Assembly (NCBI GenBank): GCA_001600695.1
Contig: BCKQ01000009.1
Coordinates: 434,001 to 498,000 of the forward strand
Length of the DNA stretch: 64,000 nucleotides
From: Ascoidea asiatica
Lineage: Eukaryota > Ascomycota > Saccharomycetes > Ascoideales > Ascoideaceae
Direction of reading: 5' to 3'
Below the pieces are notes generated by a model, which made no database searches, was not told the DNA's origin, and saw only the letters and a program-made list of their open reading frames with translations. This document shows, piece after piece, positions 31,957 to 44,600 of the stretch. A program made the translations under genes and the position numbers. Numbering within the stretch: position 1 is the first letter of the stretch; the number at the start of each line of letters is the position of its first letter.

Positions 31957-32660
31957 ATTTATATATTACTTGATATCTGGTTCTAATTATTATTATACTT
32001 ATTAAAGATATAAATGTTTAATATTTCAATATTAATCAAGTTACTTTCAAATTACTTTCTTATATCTAATAAATAAATAAATCAAAAAGTAAACACATGC
32101 GGATATGATTGCGGTTTCAAAATCTTAATCCATCCATGCCTCGGAAGTAAACTAATCCGTATTTTATAATCAGCCACGTTTATTAATTGCACTGCCACAT
32201 CTTAAAATTCAACCAGCCACAACACCCGTGCAGAACCTTAATTTCAAAAGCGCGCTAAAGCACCGGCACCGCGCTGGTCCAGATGAAATTGGAAAGCTCA
32301 GAAAAAGTCCAAGGAAAAATCCAAGGAAAATAAGCCATTTTGGGGAGTTACGTAAGCCAGCACAGAGCAGAAGCAGCACTGTGGGCAAAGAGTAAACAAA
32401 CTCAAATAATACCATGGTGAAGAGTAGTGCAAATTGCTCATTTAATAAGGATTCATTTGAAATTAGGAATTGTAACTGAAACAGAATCAGAATCAGCAAC
32501 AAAAATAAATTTATAATTGAAGATAATATTCAATTCAATTGAAATCATTGAAAATTTTATTTAAAGCTTTATTATAATTAACTATTCCTTTTAATATATT
32601 ATACTGAATTTTAACAAGATTGTAATTGAAGGTTATTAATTATTTGGTTTGAAAAAAAAA
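31957..32660. other. Divergent DAD3 / POM33-like promoter with a GC-rich island
   Basis: About 32090-32460 is GC-rich, with repeated GCGC words near 32248-32275. The open frame read here on the minus strand lacks an ATG and looks like a by-product of the island. No RNA gene recognised. Confidence 0.45.
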
Positions 32661-34019
32661 ATGACTGAAATTAATGGTCGTGTTCCAACTTTAGACCCAA
32701 AACAAAATAATATTCGAAATATTCAAAATCAAATTAATCAAAATAAAAGAATTGCAGAAAAGAATAATGAACCAATAAGAGTACCTTCATTTTCATTAAA
32801 TACTAATAGAGGTGTTACAAATGGAGTTTCTAATACCTCTAATAATTCTGGAATGAAAGTAAATGGTAATGGTAATGGTTTCAATAATGGTAATATAAAT
32901 GGAAATATCCCAAACAATAATATCAATAATAATATCAAAAGTAATGGTAATGTTAATGTAAATAATAATGGAATATCATTTTCAAGAAATGCTCCAACTT
33001 TTTCAACACCTTCAGTTTCTCCTCCTCAAGTTTCTGCTCCTCAGGTTTCTGCTCCTCAAGTTTCAACAAATGAAGTACAAGCAACAATTGTATCTCCAAA
33101 AGAAAGAGTTTTAGATCAACCAACTCCAATTCCAATTATACCAAAAGAACAAATTCAAACATCTGAATCAATTAATAATAAACAATTAAATGGAAATATT
33201 AACATTAATGGAAATAATAAAATTAAAAAAACTAAAAAAATTATTCGTAAAAAACCAATAAAACCAAAAAAATATGATAAAACAATTTGGATTTCTGGTC
33301 ATTCATTAACAATTTCATTTGGTTTAATTTATATTTTAACAAAATTAATTAAATTTTTAATTTTTACAATTTGTTTAATTTCTTTTAATTATAAATATTA
33401 TAAAACTTTTAAAAAATTAAATCTTATAAATAAAATTTCATATAGATTATCTTTAATTGGAGTTTTAATTTCTTATACTTTAACAATTTATAAAAAATAT
33501 GGTAAAAAATTACCATCAAATTTTGCTTTATTATCAACAGAAAATTTTCAATATTTATTATTATCAATTGTTTGGTTATTAACATCTTCATCAATTTTAA
33601 AAATTTTTCCATATATAATTATATCAATTTTTCAAATTTTAAATGAATTTAAAATTTTAAATAAATTTATAAATTTAAAAAATCAAAAATTATTATTATT
33701 AATAATTTCATATAATGAAATTTTAATAATTTTTAAATTAATTTTTGATACAATTTTATTAAAAGGTACAAGTGGTTTTGCATTAATTATATTTTTAATA
33801 TTTTTTTGGTTAAGAATTTTATTTATACCACAAACAAAATTTTTTATTTTAAATTTATTAAATAATTTTGAGAATAAATTTTTAAATAAATTACCAAAAA
33901 AATATAAAGAAGAATATTTTGTTATAAAAAGTAAAATTGAAGATAAAGAAGCAAAAGGTGAAGAAATGATTGAAAAAGAGAATATTAAAATGAATAAAAT
34001 GGAAAAATTAGTTAATTAA
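32661..34019 (+). CDS. POM33: POM33/PER33 (TMEM33-family) membrane protein with a long N-terminal extension
   Basis: Multi-pass membrane protein of the ER and nuclear pore periphery; Pom33 helps distribute nuclear pores. I use the ATG at 32661 (452 residues), since the four codons upstream lack an ATG. Residues about 215-420 carry four to five hydrophobic segments with family blocks: WISGHSLTISFGLIYIL, SYRLSLIGVLISYTLTIYK and LLSTENFQYLLLSIVWLL. A charged C-terminal tail follows. The first 200 residues are Asn-rich low-complexity sequence with a short repeat PQVSAPQVSAPQVS, absent from S. cerevisiae Pom33 (279 residues). Confidence 0.75.
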   Translation: MTEINGRVPTLDPKQNNIRNIQNQINQNKRIAEKNNEPIRVPSFSLNTNRGVTNGVSNTSNNSGMKVNGNGNGFNNGNINGNIPNNNINNNIKSNGNVNVNNNGISFSRNAPTFSTPSVSPPQVSAPQVSAPQVSTNEVQATIVSPKERVLDQPTPIPIIPKEQIQTSESINNKQLNGNININGNNKIKKTKKIIRKKPIKPKKYDKTIWISGHSLTISFGLIYILTKLIKFLIFTICLISFNYKYYKTFKKLNLINKISYRLSLIGVLISYTLTIYKKYGKKLPSNFALLSTENFQYLLLSIVWLLTSSSILKIFPYIIISIFQILNEFKILNKFINLKNQKLLLLIISYNEILIIFKLIFDTILLKGTSGFALIIFLIFFWLRILFIPQTKFFILNLLNNFENKFLNKLPKKYKEEYFVIKSKIEDKEAKGEEMIEKENIKMNKMEKLVN

Positions 34020-34325
34020 TTAGGTAAATTAAGATTAATTTTAACATTATATAATATTATATAATATTATACTTGTTGAATATATAATAATTTTATAGTT
34101 TTTTTTTCAATTGAATAAGTTATTTTAAATATAAGAGATAAAAATGTAGGATGAAATAAAAAGGATAAAAAAAAGAAAAAGAATTTAAACATAAAACATA
34201 AAACATAAAGCATTAGATGATTAAGATAATTGAGTAATGAATAAATGAAAAAAATTAATAAAAAAACAAAAGAATAAAAGAATAAAAGAATAAAAGAATA
34301 AAAGAAGAAGAATATAAAAAAAATT
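34020..34325. other. Convergent 3' spacer between POM33-like and SIT4
   Basis: AT-rich; holds AATATTATAT repeats (34048-34072) and an AGAATAAA repeat at about 34270-34302, probably part of 3'-end signals. The frame read here on the minus strand is low-complexity Phe/Leu, not a credible gene. Confidence 0.5.
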
Positions 34326-35258
34326 TCATAGAAAATAATCAGATCTTTGATTTTTTTGTGGAGCCATTTTTTCAGTATCATCAGGTACAGCAGAAAAAAT
34401 TTTAAAATCAGGAATTAAATTTGAATCAACTTTCATTACACTTGCCACATTACCACATCTATAACAATAATTTGGAGCAGACCAAACAGTTACAACTGAT
34501 TTTTCTTTAAAATGATATTTAAAACCTTCCATGACTAATTGATGAGCTCTTGCAATAAGATTTAAATTATTTACATGATTAAATTCTTTTGAAATATTGG
34601 AACCAAATAAATAACCTGCACCTCTTGGAGATAAAGCCCAAGTTTGTATAGAATCATCAGGATCACTCCAAAGTAAATCACAAAAACCACCTTCATGAGG
34701 AACTTCTTGAGCTCTTGAAATAATTCTAATTTGATCTAACATTCTAATTTCAGGAGATAAACCACCATGTAAACATAAAATTTTACCATCAATAATTGCA
34801 GCTAAAGTTAAAAAATCAAAAACTTGACAACAATATTTCCAAACAGTGGAAGAACCATATTTTGTTAAACATTCTTCATAAAATCCATAAACTTGAGTAA
34901 TTTGTCTTGATTCATGGTTACCTCTAACTAAAGTAATTTTATTTGGATATTTAATTTTTAAACACATTAATAAAGTAAAAGTTTCTAAAGAAAAATAACC
35001 TCTATCAACATAATCACCAGAAAATATATAATTAACTTTATCTGGAAAACCACCAGAAATTCTAAATAATTCTAATAAATCATGAAATTGACCATGAATA
35101 TCACCACAAACAGTAACTGGAGTTCTAACAGGTTGAATATTTGATTCTTCAATTAAAATTTCTTTTACTCTTTCACATAATTTTTTCATATCATTTTCAG
35201 GTAATGATTGACATTTTTTAACTTCTTCAAGCCATTGATCTGGACCTCTTTCAACCAT
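34326..35258 (-). CDS. SIT4: PP2A-like Ser/Thr phosphatase catalytic subunit Sit4 (PP6)
   Basis: Type 2A-related phosphatase working with SAP subunits in G1 progression and TOR/nutrient signalling. 310 residues, usual length. Metal-binding motifs are complete: GDIHGQ, GDYVDRG and RGNHES. The N-terminus [15 protein letters not shown] and the blocks [20 protein letters not shown] and [17 protein letters not shown] are those of Sit4 rather than Pph3 or Pph21. It ends in DYFL, the C-terminal tail that is carboxymethylated on Leu in this family. ATG complement at 35256-35258. A Ser precedes the GDYVDRG motif where Leu or Met is usual. Confidence 0.95.
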   Translation of the reverse strand: MVERGPDQWLEEVKKCQSLPENDMKKLCERVKEILIEESNIQPVRTPVTVCGDIHGQFHDLLELFRISGGFPDKVNYIFSGDYVDRGYFSLETFTLLMCLKIKYPNKITLVRGNHESRQITQVYGFYEECLTKYGSSTVWKYCCQVFDFLTLAAIIDGKILCLHGGLSPEIRMLDQIRIISRAQEVPHEGGFCDLLWSDPDDSIQTWALSPRGAGYLFGSNISKEFNHVNNLNLIARAHQLVMEGFKYHFKEKSVVTVWSAPNYCYRCGNVASVMKVDSNLIPDFKIFSAVPDDTEKMAPQKNQRSDYFL

Positions 35259-37271
35259 TTTAATATTTTATTTTATTATTTTATTATTTCAATTTTCTTT
35301 TGTTATATTATTCTTTATGAATATGTTATAAATAATTGTCTTTATATTATATTTTATATACTATATTGTATATTTATTAAGGATGGATATTGAATAAAGA
35401 ATGTAAATGGAAAATAATCTTTAATTAATTTCTTTGATTTATATTATATCGAATATTAAATTTACATTCAAATTTACATTTAATTTCAAATTTTATTTCA
35501 ATTTCCAAATTAAATTCAGGCTCAAGTTCATATTCTGGTTCTAAACTAGTTTTGGTTTTGGTTCTTGTTTAGGATATGGAAATTGATCTAGAAGTGGTGA
35601 AGGAAGTAGTAGCGTTAGCTGCGGGAGTGAATTTTTTGGCGGTGAATTTGACTGACTGTGCGAGGCCAAGAGAAAAGGCAAAGGCAAGAGCAAGGGCTGG
35701 TTGACGAGTGGTGAAAAATGGAAGGAAAGAAGAAAGAAAGAAAGAGAAGAGGAAAGGAGTGGGTGGGTCAGCTGACCGGGCACAGGCCTGCTCCATTGCC
35801 AAAAAACAATTGGACTGTTCTGTTGACCTAGTATTTTCATGTTTTTGTCCCTTGACCTTAACTCCGGGCTTGGGATAGCACTAGGCGCATTACATCATTT
35901 GCCACAGGTACACCTTTTCCTCGGGTCCCGATAGTTTTACAAATGTCCCAGGACGTGTTTCACTGCAGCCTGCTTACACAAGTGGCGCTGCGTGGGTGTG
36001 GAGCATGCTATAGTGGCACTGCGCTGTGGATTGTGATTATTGCACTGAAGAGTAACGATATTAAGAAAAGTAATACCAGAAATAACAAATACAAATAAAG
36101 GCTACCGTTCAACAAAGCACATTTCAAATGTTCCTGTAACAATCAATCAATGCTAACAAATGCTAACAATAACAGAGACTGTTCCTTTTCTTGTTGTTAA
36201 ATAATACCTCACTCTTTTCCTAATCAATAAAATATTATTATATCTTAACAATACTAAAGATACTAACAATACTAATAAAGTATTAATAATATCATAACAA
36301 TAGTATCATCAATCATCATTCATTTAATCCATCAATTAATCCATCAATCAATTATATCTTATTTTTATTCCAATCTCATCTTAAAACATAATCATCTCAT
36401 CATCTTCTTCAATTCAATTCAATTCAATCTTAATCTCAAAGAGGAAAAAAAAAAAGAAACTGATTCAGAAATAGAAACAGAAAGAGAAACAAAATTTATA
36501 AAATCATCAAATAATAAATATTCAATTAAATTCTATTTAAATATTCAAGTAAATCATTAAATAAATCATTAAATAAATCATCAAATAAATCATCATCAAT
36601 CAAATAATCAAATAAATCTTTATTCAATCCTTTTTATTCTTTTCTCTCCTTTATTATTATTATTCTTTCCAAACACTAGTGACTCTGCTTTAAATTTCAA
36701 GAACTCTGATATTTTAATTAATTCTTTTTCTTTGATATTTTATTCTTTTTATATCTATTGTATATCTCCTATAGTTTTTAAAAGCTCAAATATAAACTAG
36801 TAATTGAAAATTAGAAACTAGAATTTGTAAATTATTATTTATAATTTATTTATCATCTTATTTTTTATTCACTCATACTATTTATTTTATTTATTATTCA
36901 CTTATTTATATTAGAATTTAAGGTTAACTGTCTTCAATATAATATTATTATATATCAAATATCCTAATATTTTAATATCTACAGTATACTATATCACATA
37001 TTATATTACACATCATATAATAATATATTCAATCAATCAATCAATTAATCAATTCATTAATCAATCAATATTAATATATTCAAATATATATATATAAAAT
37101 ACATATAGTATATAATATAGAAATGATATTTATTTAAATCACTTTAATCCATCCATATATCATAACATAATATACTTATTTACATAAAACATATAATATA
37201 TTTTCATCATTTTTAATCCATTCTTTATTATCTTTATTTATTTATATCATTTATTATTATTAGCTATAATA
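35259..37271. other. 2-kb divergent SIT4 / RCK2-like promoter region
   Basis: No gene supported. About 35580-36040 is a GC-rich island, with related words AGTGGCGCTGCG and AGTGGCACTGCG near 35982 and 36014. From 36150 it is AT-rich simple sequence: AATCAATC and AAATCATT repeats, and a long AT-rich leader to the kinase ATG. Confidence 0.45.
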
Positions 37272-37366
37272 ATGGTTTTTGATACTATTAAAAGATTAAT
37301 TAAATTCTCAAATAATAATAACAATAATAATAATAATACCGCTAATAATACTAATAACAATACAAC

Positions 37367-37407
<41 letters not shown>

Positions 37408-40400
37408 TGAATATTAATAATACATCAAATAATATAAGTAATATAAATAAATCAATAAGTAATATAGATAATAAATCCATTTCAAATGACATTTCAATTA
37501 ATAATTCAAAAGACAATTCAAATGACAATATAAATAATAATATACATAATAATATAAATGAAAACTCAAATTCAAATTCAAATTCAAATTCAAATTCAAA
37601 TTCAAATTCAAATTCACATATAATTGATAAAGACAACAACAACGACAATAAATTTCCAGATATTAATGATTATTTAGATACTTATGATTCTGATGAATCA
37701 CTCTCAAATTCTTCTATATTAAATAATAATGATAAAAAAAATATATCTAGTTTTAAAAATAAAATCAAAAATAAAATTAAAATTGGTAATAATACTACCA
37801 ATAACATTAATAATAATAATAATGAAATTAAAAATGAAATTAAAAATGATTTACCAATTTATAAAGAATTATCAAATCGTTATATTTTAATTAAAAAAAT
37901 TGGTGAAGGTGCTTTTTCAAATGTTTATAAAGCAAAAGATAAAAAAAATAATAATAAAATTATAGCTATAAAAATTATTAATTATTCAAATTTAAATAAT
38001 AATCAAATTAATTCAATTTATAAAGAAATTTTAATTATGAAAAAATTGAATCATAAAAATATTATAAAATTATTTTATTATATTAAATCTATTGAAAATT
38101 TTTTTTTAATTTTAGAATATTGTAAAGGTGGTGAATTATTTAATCAAATTATTAATTATACTTATTTTTCTGAAGATTTATCAAGACATATAATTATTCA
38201 ATTATGTAAAGCTGTAAATTATTTACATAATTATATTGGTATTGTTCATAGAGATATTAAACCTGAAAATATTTTATTTATACCAATAAATACTTTAAAA
38301 AGATCAAATTCTGAATTTATTAAAAGTAAAAGAAAATCTGATACTAATACAAAAAAAGATGAAGGTAGATTTATTGAAAATATTGGTGGTGCAACTATTG
38401 GTATAATAAAATTAGCTGATTTTGGTTTAAGTAAAATTTTAACTTCAGATTCAAATTTAAAAACTCCATGTGGTACTTTAACATATTCTGCTCCTGAAAT
38501 TATTAAAGATGGTCCATATTCAAAATCTGTTGATATTTGGGCAATTGGTTGTGTTTTATATATATTATTATGTGGTTTTCCACCTTTTTATTTAAATAAT
38601 GAAACTTCAAATGAAGCTGATAAAAAAAATTTAGAAGTTAAAATTTTAAATGGTGATTATAAATTTTTAAAACCATGGTGGGATGAAATTTCAATTGATG
38701 CAAAAGATTTAATTCAAAATTTATTAAACGTTGATCCTTTAAAAAGATTTACAATTGATCAAATTTTAAATCATAAATGGATTTTAAATGGTAAATCTTC
38801 TGTATATACAAAAGAAGAATTAGATGAATTAAATAATATTAATAAAATTAATAATCCATCAGAAAATAATCCTTTAGAAAATGATAATGACATAGATAAT
38901 ACTAAATTTGATTCAATTGATGATATTGATGATTATTTTTCAAATGTTCAAAAAATTAAAAATTTTGGAAATAGTAATAAAGAAAAAGAAAAAGAAAAAG
39001 AAAAATTAAGAGAAAGAGTAAAAGAACATAAAATTGAAAATGAAGAGGTATACTCAAAACCAAAATCTAAACAGAAATCCAAAATTTCAATCAATAATAA
39101 TATTGATATTCCAAGCAAAAGAAAAATTCAAAGTAATAAACCTGGTAGCCCAACTATTGAATTAAATAAAGTTAATGTTACTACTTCTATATCCAAAAAT
39201 AAAAATACAACTTTAGCAATTGGTGGGTTTATAGAATCTCATTCTTCAAGTTCTCAAGTTGATTTAGTAGATTCAAGTGAAAATCTTCAAGAATTTTTTT
39301 CAGATAATATAGAATCAAAAAATAGAAGATCAATATTGAAAAGTTTTGATCAATCTATTGATATTCAAAGACAAAACTCCGATTTATTAGTTAATGGTTT
39401 TACTTCTCCATTAATTTTAAATAAACAATTTCAAGGAAATTTCGATGAAATTCAAGAAAATCAAGAAGATAATATAGATAATGATTTTCTTGGAAGTAAT
39501 GAAAGTGAATTAAATAGTAATTTCTCTGCTAAGGATAGTTCAGATGAAGAAGAATATAATAATAATAATGACAGTAATGGAAGTGGTAATGATGCTCATA
39601 GTGTGAATTTAAAAGATTTTGGTGATGATATTGATTACAGTATTTCTAATAGAGGTTTACTTCAAAGTGTTTTGAAATTTAAAGAACCAGAATATCAGAA
39701 TTATAAGCCTGCTATCATTCAAAATAGATTTCAAGCTCACTCAACATTTTCAAGTGATGATGATGACGATGATGACGATGATGATGATTATGATGACGAT
39801 GATGAAACCGAAAGTGATTTAGATGATGAAACAGAAGAAGAACTGGAACAAGAAAATCTTGATTACTCAATTCATGAATTCGTTCGTGATTCTTCTCAAT
39901 CTAGAACCATTTCAGAAACTACAAGTAAAACAGAAGGTTTACTAAATCCAGCAAGTTTGAATTCTCCTTTTGTGTCTAACTTTAATTTATCAAATGAAAT
40001 TCTTACCAATGATTGTTCTGTATTAGCATTCAGTGATGAAGAAAATAATATATTGAGAGGAAAATTTGGATCTTCAATTGATGATGATAATGGAATACAA
40101 TTATTAACCCCACCACGAAAAAATTCTTCGAGATATTCCCCCAGAAGAAGTAGAAGAGAATCAATGTCCTTAGATATCAAACCTGCTCTTCTATCTCCGA
40201 GCCAAATTAAAAGTGAAAATATTAAATTAAATAAGAGTACAGAAACGGCAACGAACTCTATTCTAGTTACTAAAAAAGATCAAAATCCACACTCTGCTTG
40301 TTTTGACACTTCCAACTGTGCTAAAACTCATTTTGTGGAGCCTATAAATAAAATAAATGTTTTACATAAATCTCTTCCGAGAACTCCATGTCCTGGCTCA

Positions 40401-40598
40401 AATTATAAAGAATCCTCCGTTTTTTCTGAAGAAGACCTGACAGAGAAAGATCAGTCTTTAAGTGTTAACTCTTCTACCCCCACCCCAAGCTTTGATAGTC
40501 AGTTCTCTCAACTAAGTGAACCGAATTTTGATTTGAATATTTCAGGCTCTTCAATGCTAGCTAGAAGAAAGAAAAAAACAAATCTCAAAAATCTATAA
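37272..40598 (+). CDS. RCK2: CaMK-group protein kinase, RCK1/RCK2 (MAPKAP) type
   Basis: Stress-response Ser/Thr kinase of the type acting below the Hog1 MAP kinase. The kinase domain spans about residues 199-505: glycine loop GEGAFSNVYKA, AIK lysine, GGELFNQI and FSEDLSRHIIIQLCKAV (Rck-specific), HRDIKPEN (about 326), DFGLSK (about 382), and GTLTYSAPEI. Between the catalytic loop and DFG is the family's insertion ending IKLADFGLSK. At 1108 residues it is almost twice Rck2. The extra length is a 200-residue Asn/Ser leader, with (AAT)n and (TTCAAA)n DNA repeats, and a 600-residue C-terminal tail rich in Ser, Asp and Glu with an Asp run. ATG at 37272. Assignment to RCK1 versus RCK2 is not settled. 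Confidence 0.75.
37310..37402 (+). repeat. (AAT)n run coding poly-Asn
   Basis: Imperfect AAT/AAC microsatellite near the start of the kinase gene, coding Asn. A second, TTCAAA hexamer run at about 37566-37615 codes alternating Ser-Asn. Confidence 0.8.
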
Positions 40599-41655
40599 TA
40601 CTAATTTATTGATACTAATCAGTTCTTAAAATGGATCATTTCCATTGGTTTTATCAAAATTTATCCTCAATTCCAAAATAATGTTGCTTTTATTATTTAA
40701 TTTATTTTCTTTTTATTTGTCAGTGTTTTTTTCGATCATATTGTTTTTTATGTTTCTTTTTTGATTTTTTTTCAAGTGGCGTTCTCATTTTGTTGTTTTG
40801 TTATCTTTTTTCTCTTTTTTTTTTAAAAAATAACATTGATTTTCCAGAGTTTTTCTATACATTTTGTTTAACATTGTTTTTTAATTATTTTACTTTTTAT
40901 AAATTTAAATCTCAGATATTTTTATTTACTCACTTTACATTCAATTTTTTTTTCTCTTCATCAAATTTCACTATTTCAAATATTTTTTAACTTTTTTTTT
41001 CTTCAAAGCATTTGTGTTTATAGAATCCAACAATCAAATTTCATGTTTTTAGTTCTTTTCAAAAATTATTTGCTTTTATTATTTCGTAGAGCGTAAACTT
41101 TGATAATTCTACGAGTATAGCAAAATTTGATTTTTTTAGAAAAATTAAGCCAAATTTGATTATTGTATATTGAAGTAGAAAAGAATTATATATGTTTGAT
41201 AGGTATTTGTACCTATCAAAATTGAAACAAAGAAGAGGACAAAAAAATTATTAAGATTAATTTTCAAATTCAGGTTAAATAAATTAGATTAAAAATAAAA
41301 AAATTAAAATTGAAAGGTATAAGAAAATATGAAAGGAATGTGATGAAAATATGAAAATGCCATTGTGCCCATGATAAATTATTTTCTATACAGTATTCAA
41401 ATTAAAAAAAATAAGAAAAAATTAGGATTTGAAGAAAAAATATTGTTTTAAAAAAAATGATCGCCACACCGGTAATGAAACTTATAAATAGTCAAAGATA
41501 ATTTTTGGACTATTTAATAAATTATTATAGTAAAATAAAAAAAGAAAAATTGAATTCTTCGATTTTTTTAAAATAAAAAAATGCATAAGGATAAAAACAG
41601 AAACTTAGACAAAAAAAATTTATGACTCAATTTAAAGCGAAGCGCTGTAAAAATA
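40599..41655. other. Convergent 1-kb spacer with two hairpins
   Basis: Lies between the 3' ends of the kinase and the Ser/Thr-rich protein gene. T-rich to 41040, A-rich after 41230. Two inverted repeats sit in the middle (see hairpin entry). No protein gene supported. Confidence 0.5.
41084..41220. other. Two adjacent stem-loops
   Basis: TCGTAGA (41084-41090) pairs with TCTACGA (41108-41114), a 7-bp stem with a 17-base loop. TTTGATAGGTA (41195-41205) pairs perfectly with TACCTATCAAA (41210-41220), an 11-bp stem with a 4-base loop. They might belong to a non-coding RNA or help end transcription from both sides. No known family recognised. Confidence 0.5.
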
Positions 41656-44600
41656 CTAAAAATTAATTGCTTGATTAATAGTTGTATTTCTGGGTCTATT
41701 TGGAACTTCACTGAACCTATCAGATTCGGCTGCAGCACCATCATTTACGAAATCAAAATCATCCAGATCATCATTAAGATTATGAAGGGGTTGTTTAGGA
41801 GAGGTTTGAGAAGAATCTTTTTTTGACCAAAATTTCAAAAATTTACTCTTATCAGAAGATGATTTGGTGTGTGAAATGAAATTAGAATTAGCAGGATTAC
41901 CATTTTTAGTAACCCATAATCCTTCAGAATTAACATATTTAACATCTTTGGTGGATCTATAATATTTGTACCAAAAAAATGCCACAACTCCTGCAATTAA
42001 GAAGGAACCAACAATTCCAACAACACATCCAATAACAATTTTTTTATTTTTTGATGAGAGTCCAGATGATGATACTAAAGTAGAATTTTCTTCAGTTGAA
42101 AAGGTAGCTTCTATAGTTTCAGAAGTAATATAAGTTTTGGTTTGAATGTGATTACCGACAGTCTGTGTGGTTGAAATATTAATTACAACTGTTTGATCAG
42201 TATCTGTTGAAGTTGTACCTGAAATATGAGAATTCTCAGAGGTAACAGTAGTCACAACGGTTGATTTACTAACTGTGGTCGAGGTGTAGTATGATTTAGA
42301 AAATGAAGACGAAGAAGATGAGGAAGAAGATGAAGATGATGTTTCGGAAGACGAATCTTCAGTTTCGGATGCAAATACTGTTGAGCCTGAAAAACTGTCT
42401 GAAGATGGGGAAGCAGTTATCGATGATTGGTCATCAGAGGATGAAGTGGAAGTTATAGACAGAGATGACGATATGCTAGATGAATTATCTGTCATAGAGG
42501 AAGATTCTTGGTCAGTAGATGAATTTTCTTCGGAGGAAGAGTTTCCTTCAGTAGATGAATTTTCTTCGGAGGAAGAGTTTCCTTCAGTAGATGAGATTTC
42601 TTCAGTAGATGAATTTTCTGCAGATGAGATTTCTCCAGTAGATGAATTTTCTTCAGATGAGGTTTCTCCAGTAGATGTAACTTCTTCAGAAGAAGTTTCT
42701 TCTGATGATGTTGATGAAGATGAAGATGAAGTAGAATTTGGCACCGATGATGAGTCTCTAGAGCTTGTTGTTTCTTCTGATGAAACTTCTTCGGAACTTG
42801 AAGCGGCTTCTGTAGATTCAGTTGATATAGAAGTGATTGAGTGAGATGATGATGAGGATGATGAATCTGTAGAAGTGGAACCTGAGGTTGATTCCTCACT
42901 TGAAGTCAGATCTTGAGCAGTTGAAGATATACTTGATTGCCTGGATGTAGTTGAAGTAAAGCTATTATCTTCCGATTGAGAGGAAGTTGAGGATATAGTT
43001 GGGCTGTTTGTAGATGTAGATGATTGAGTAGATGATGTAGATCTAGTAGAAGTTGTTGAAGTAGAAGATTGACTTGAAGATCTTGATGTAGTTTGAACAA
43101 TAATCAGTGAAACGGATTCTTCAGTAGAAGATTCGTTGATAGATTCTTCAGTAGAGGAAGTCTCCAGAGAAGATTCTTGTGTAGGGATGTCTGATATAGT
43201 TGTCCCAGAGGTTGATGTCAGTGATCTCGATGTAGATGTAGATGTTGATGAGGTTGATGCTGAAGTCGACGTAGATGTTGATGTTGGTTTAGTAGATGTT
43301 GTAGAAGGAGATGCGGAAGAAGATGTTGATTCCGAAGTTGAAGTAGTTGTATGGATAGAAGAGATTGAAGTTGAAGTAGTGGATTGTTCATTTGAGGATG
43401 TTGCTTGAGATTCTTGATCTGATGATTGATCTTGGGGATCAGATGTTGAACTTGGCTCATCCCGACTAGATTGAGTGGATTCTATAGATGTAGTAGCAGA
43501 AGAAGATATTTCTTGTTCAGATTGCGAAGAAGATGAAGTTTCTTGTTCAGATTGTGAAGTTGAAGTTTCCTGATTAGACTGTGAAGAATCTGAAGAAGTT
43601 GTAGAAGAATTTTGATCATCTCTTTTAATTAAACTTTTTTGAGATTTAATAATAAATTGATTTAAATAATTTTCAATTTCTTTTTTGATTGATTCCTCTT
43701 TGTCAAATTTAATATTTTCTTGGTCAATTTTATCATTTAAATCCTTTTCCAGGAAAGAATTTAGTGATCGAAAAGTATTAATTTCAATTTGAGGTTTTAG
43801 ATCACTTTTATTAGTATTATTTTTATTTTGATTTATAATTTGACTATTATTAATATTTTTATTTGCAAAAAAAACTGAAGAATGAGGAATTGATTTAATT
43901 TCAATTTGATTATCATTACTGCTATTGTTTTTGTCATTATTGTAATTATTATTATTAGTATTGATATTACTATTAATGAAAAATATATGAATCAAACAAA
44001 AAAGTAAAAAAAATAAGAAAATTAAAAGGAAAGAAGTTAAAATTGGAAAAAAAATTAAATTTTTTTTCTTTTTTTTTAAATTCATAGGTTTTATATTAAA
44101 ATTTAAGAATTTATTAAAATATTGATTTTTTTCATTAATTTCATATTTTTCATTAACTTCATAATTACTATTTATAATTGAATTTGATGAAGAATTTAAA
44201 GGATAAGATTTATTATTTATTAAATATAAATCTGTTAATGAAGAAGTTGAATAACTTCTTTTATGATTATAATTTTTTTTTAATAAATTTTTTTTATTAT
44301 AACTTATAAATAATTGATTATCATTAAGATTATTAAATGAAATTTTTTTAATTAAATTATTTTGAAAATTATTTTGAATTAAATTTGGAGAAGAATTTTT
44401 ATTTGAAATATTCAATAAATTATCCATTGGTTTATTATCTATTGAATGATTATAATTTGATGAATTCAGAATAATTTCAGAAGTTATAGATCTTTTATGA
44501 GTGAAATTTATATTATTATTGTAGTTTATATTTTTATTACTTTGAGTATATTGATAATCTTCAATATCTTCAGAATCTTCCGAATCTTCAAAATCTTCAA

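Noticed and set aside
32209-32502. 97-codon minus-strand frame between DAD3 and POM33-like gene
   Set aside because: No ATG start, lies in a GC-rich promoter island, no family features.
36251-36305. TACTAAC followed by an AG upstream of the RCK2-like gene, as a leader intron
   Set aside because: No GTATGT/GTAAGT donor found at a reasonable distance; repeat-rich context makes the branch motif weak evidence.
41339-41345. GTGATGA as a box C of another snoRNA
   Set aside because: No CTGA within a usable distance and no flanking stem.
42446-42844. 132-codon acidic frame opposite the Ser/Thr-rich gene
   Set aside because: Antisense of Ser/Thr/Glu codons gives Asp/Glu/Val/Ser runs; no independent support.
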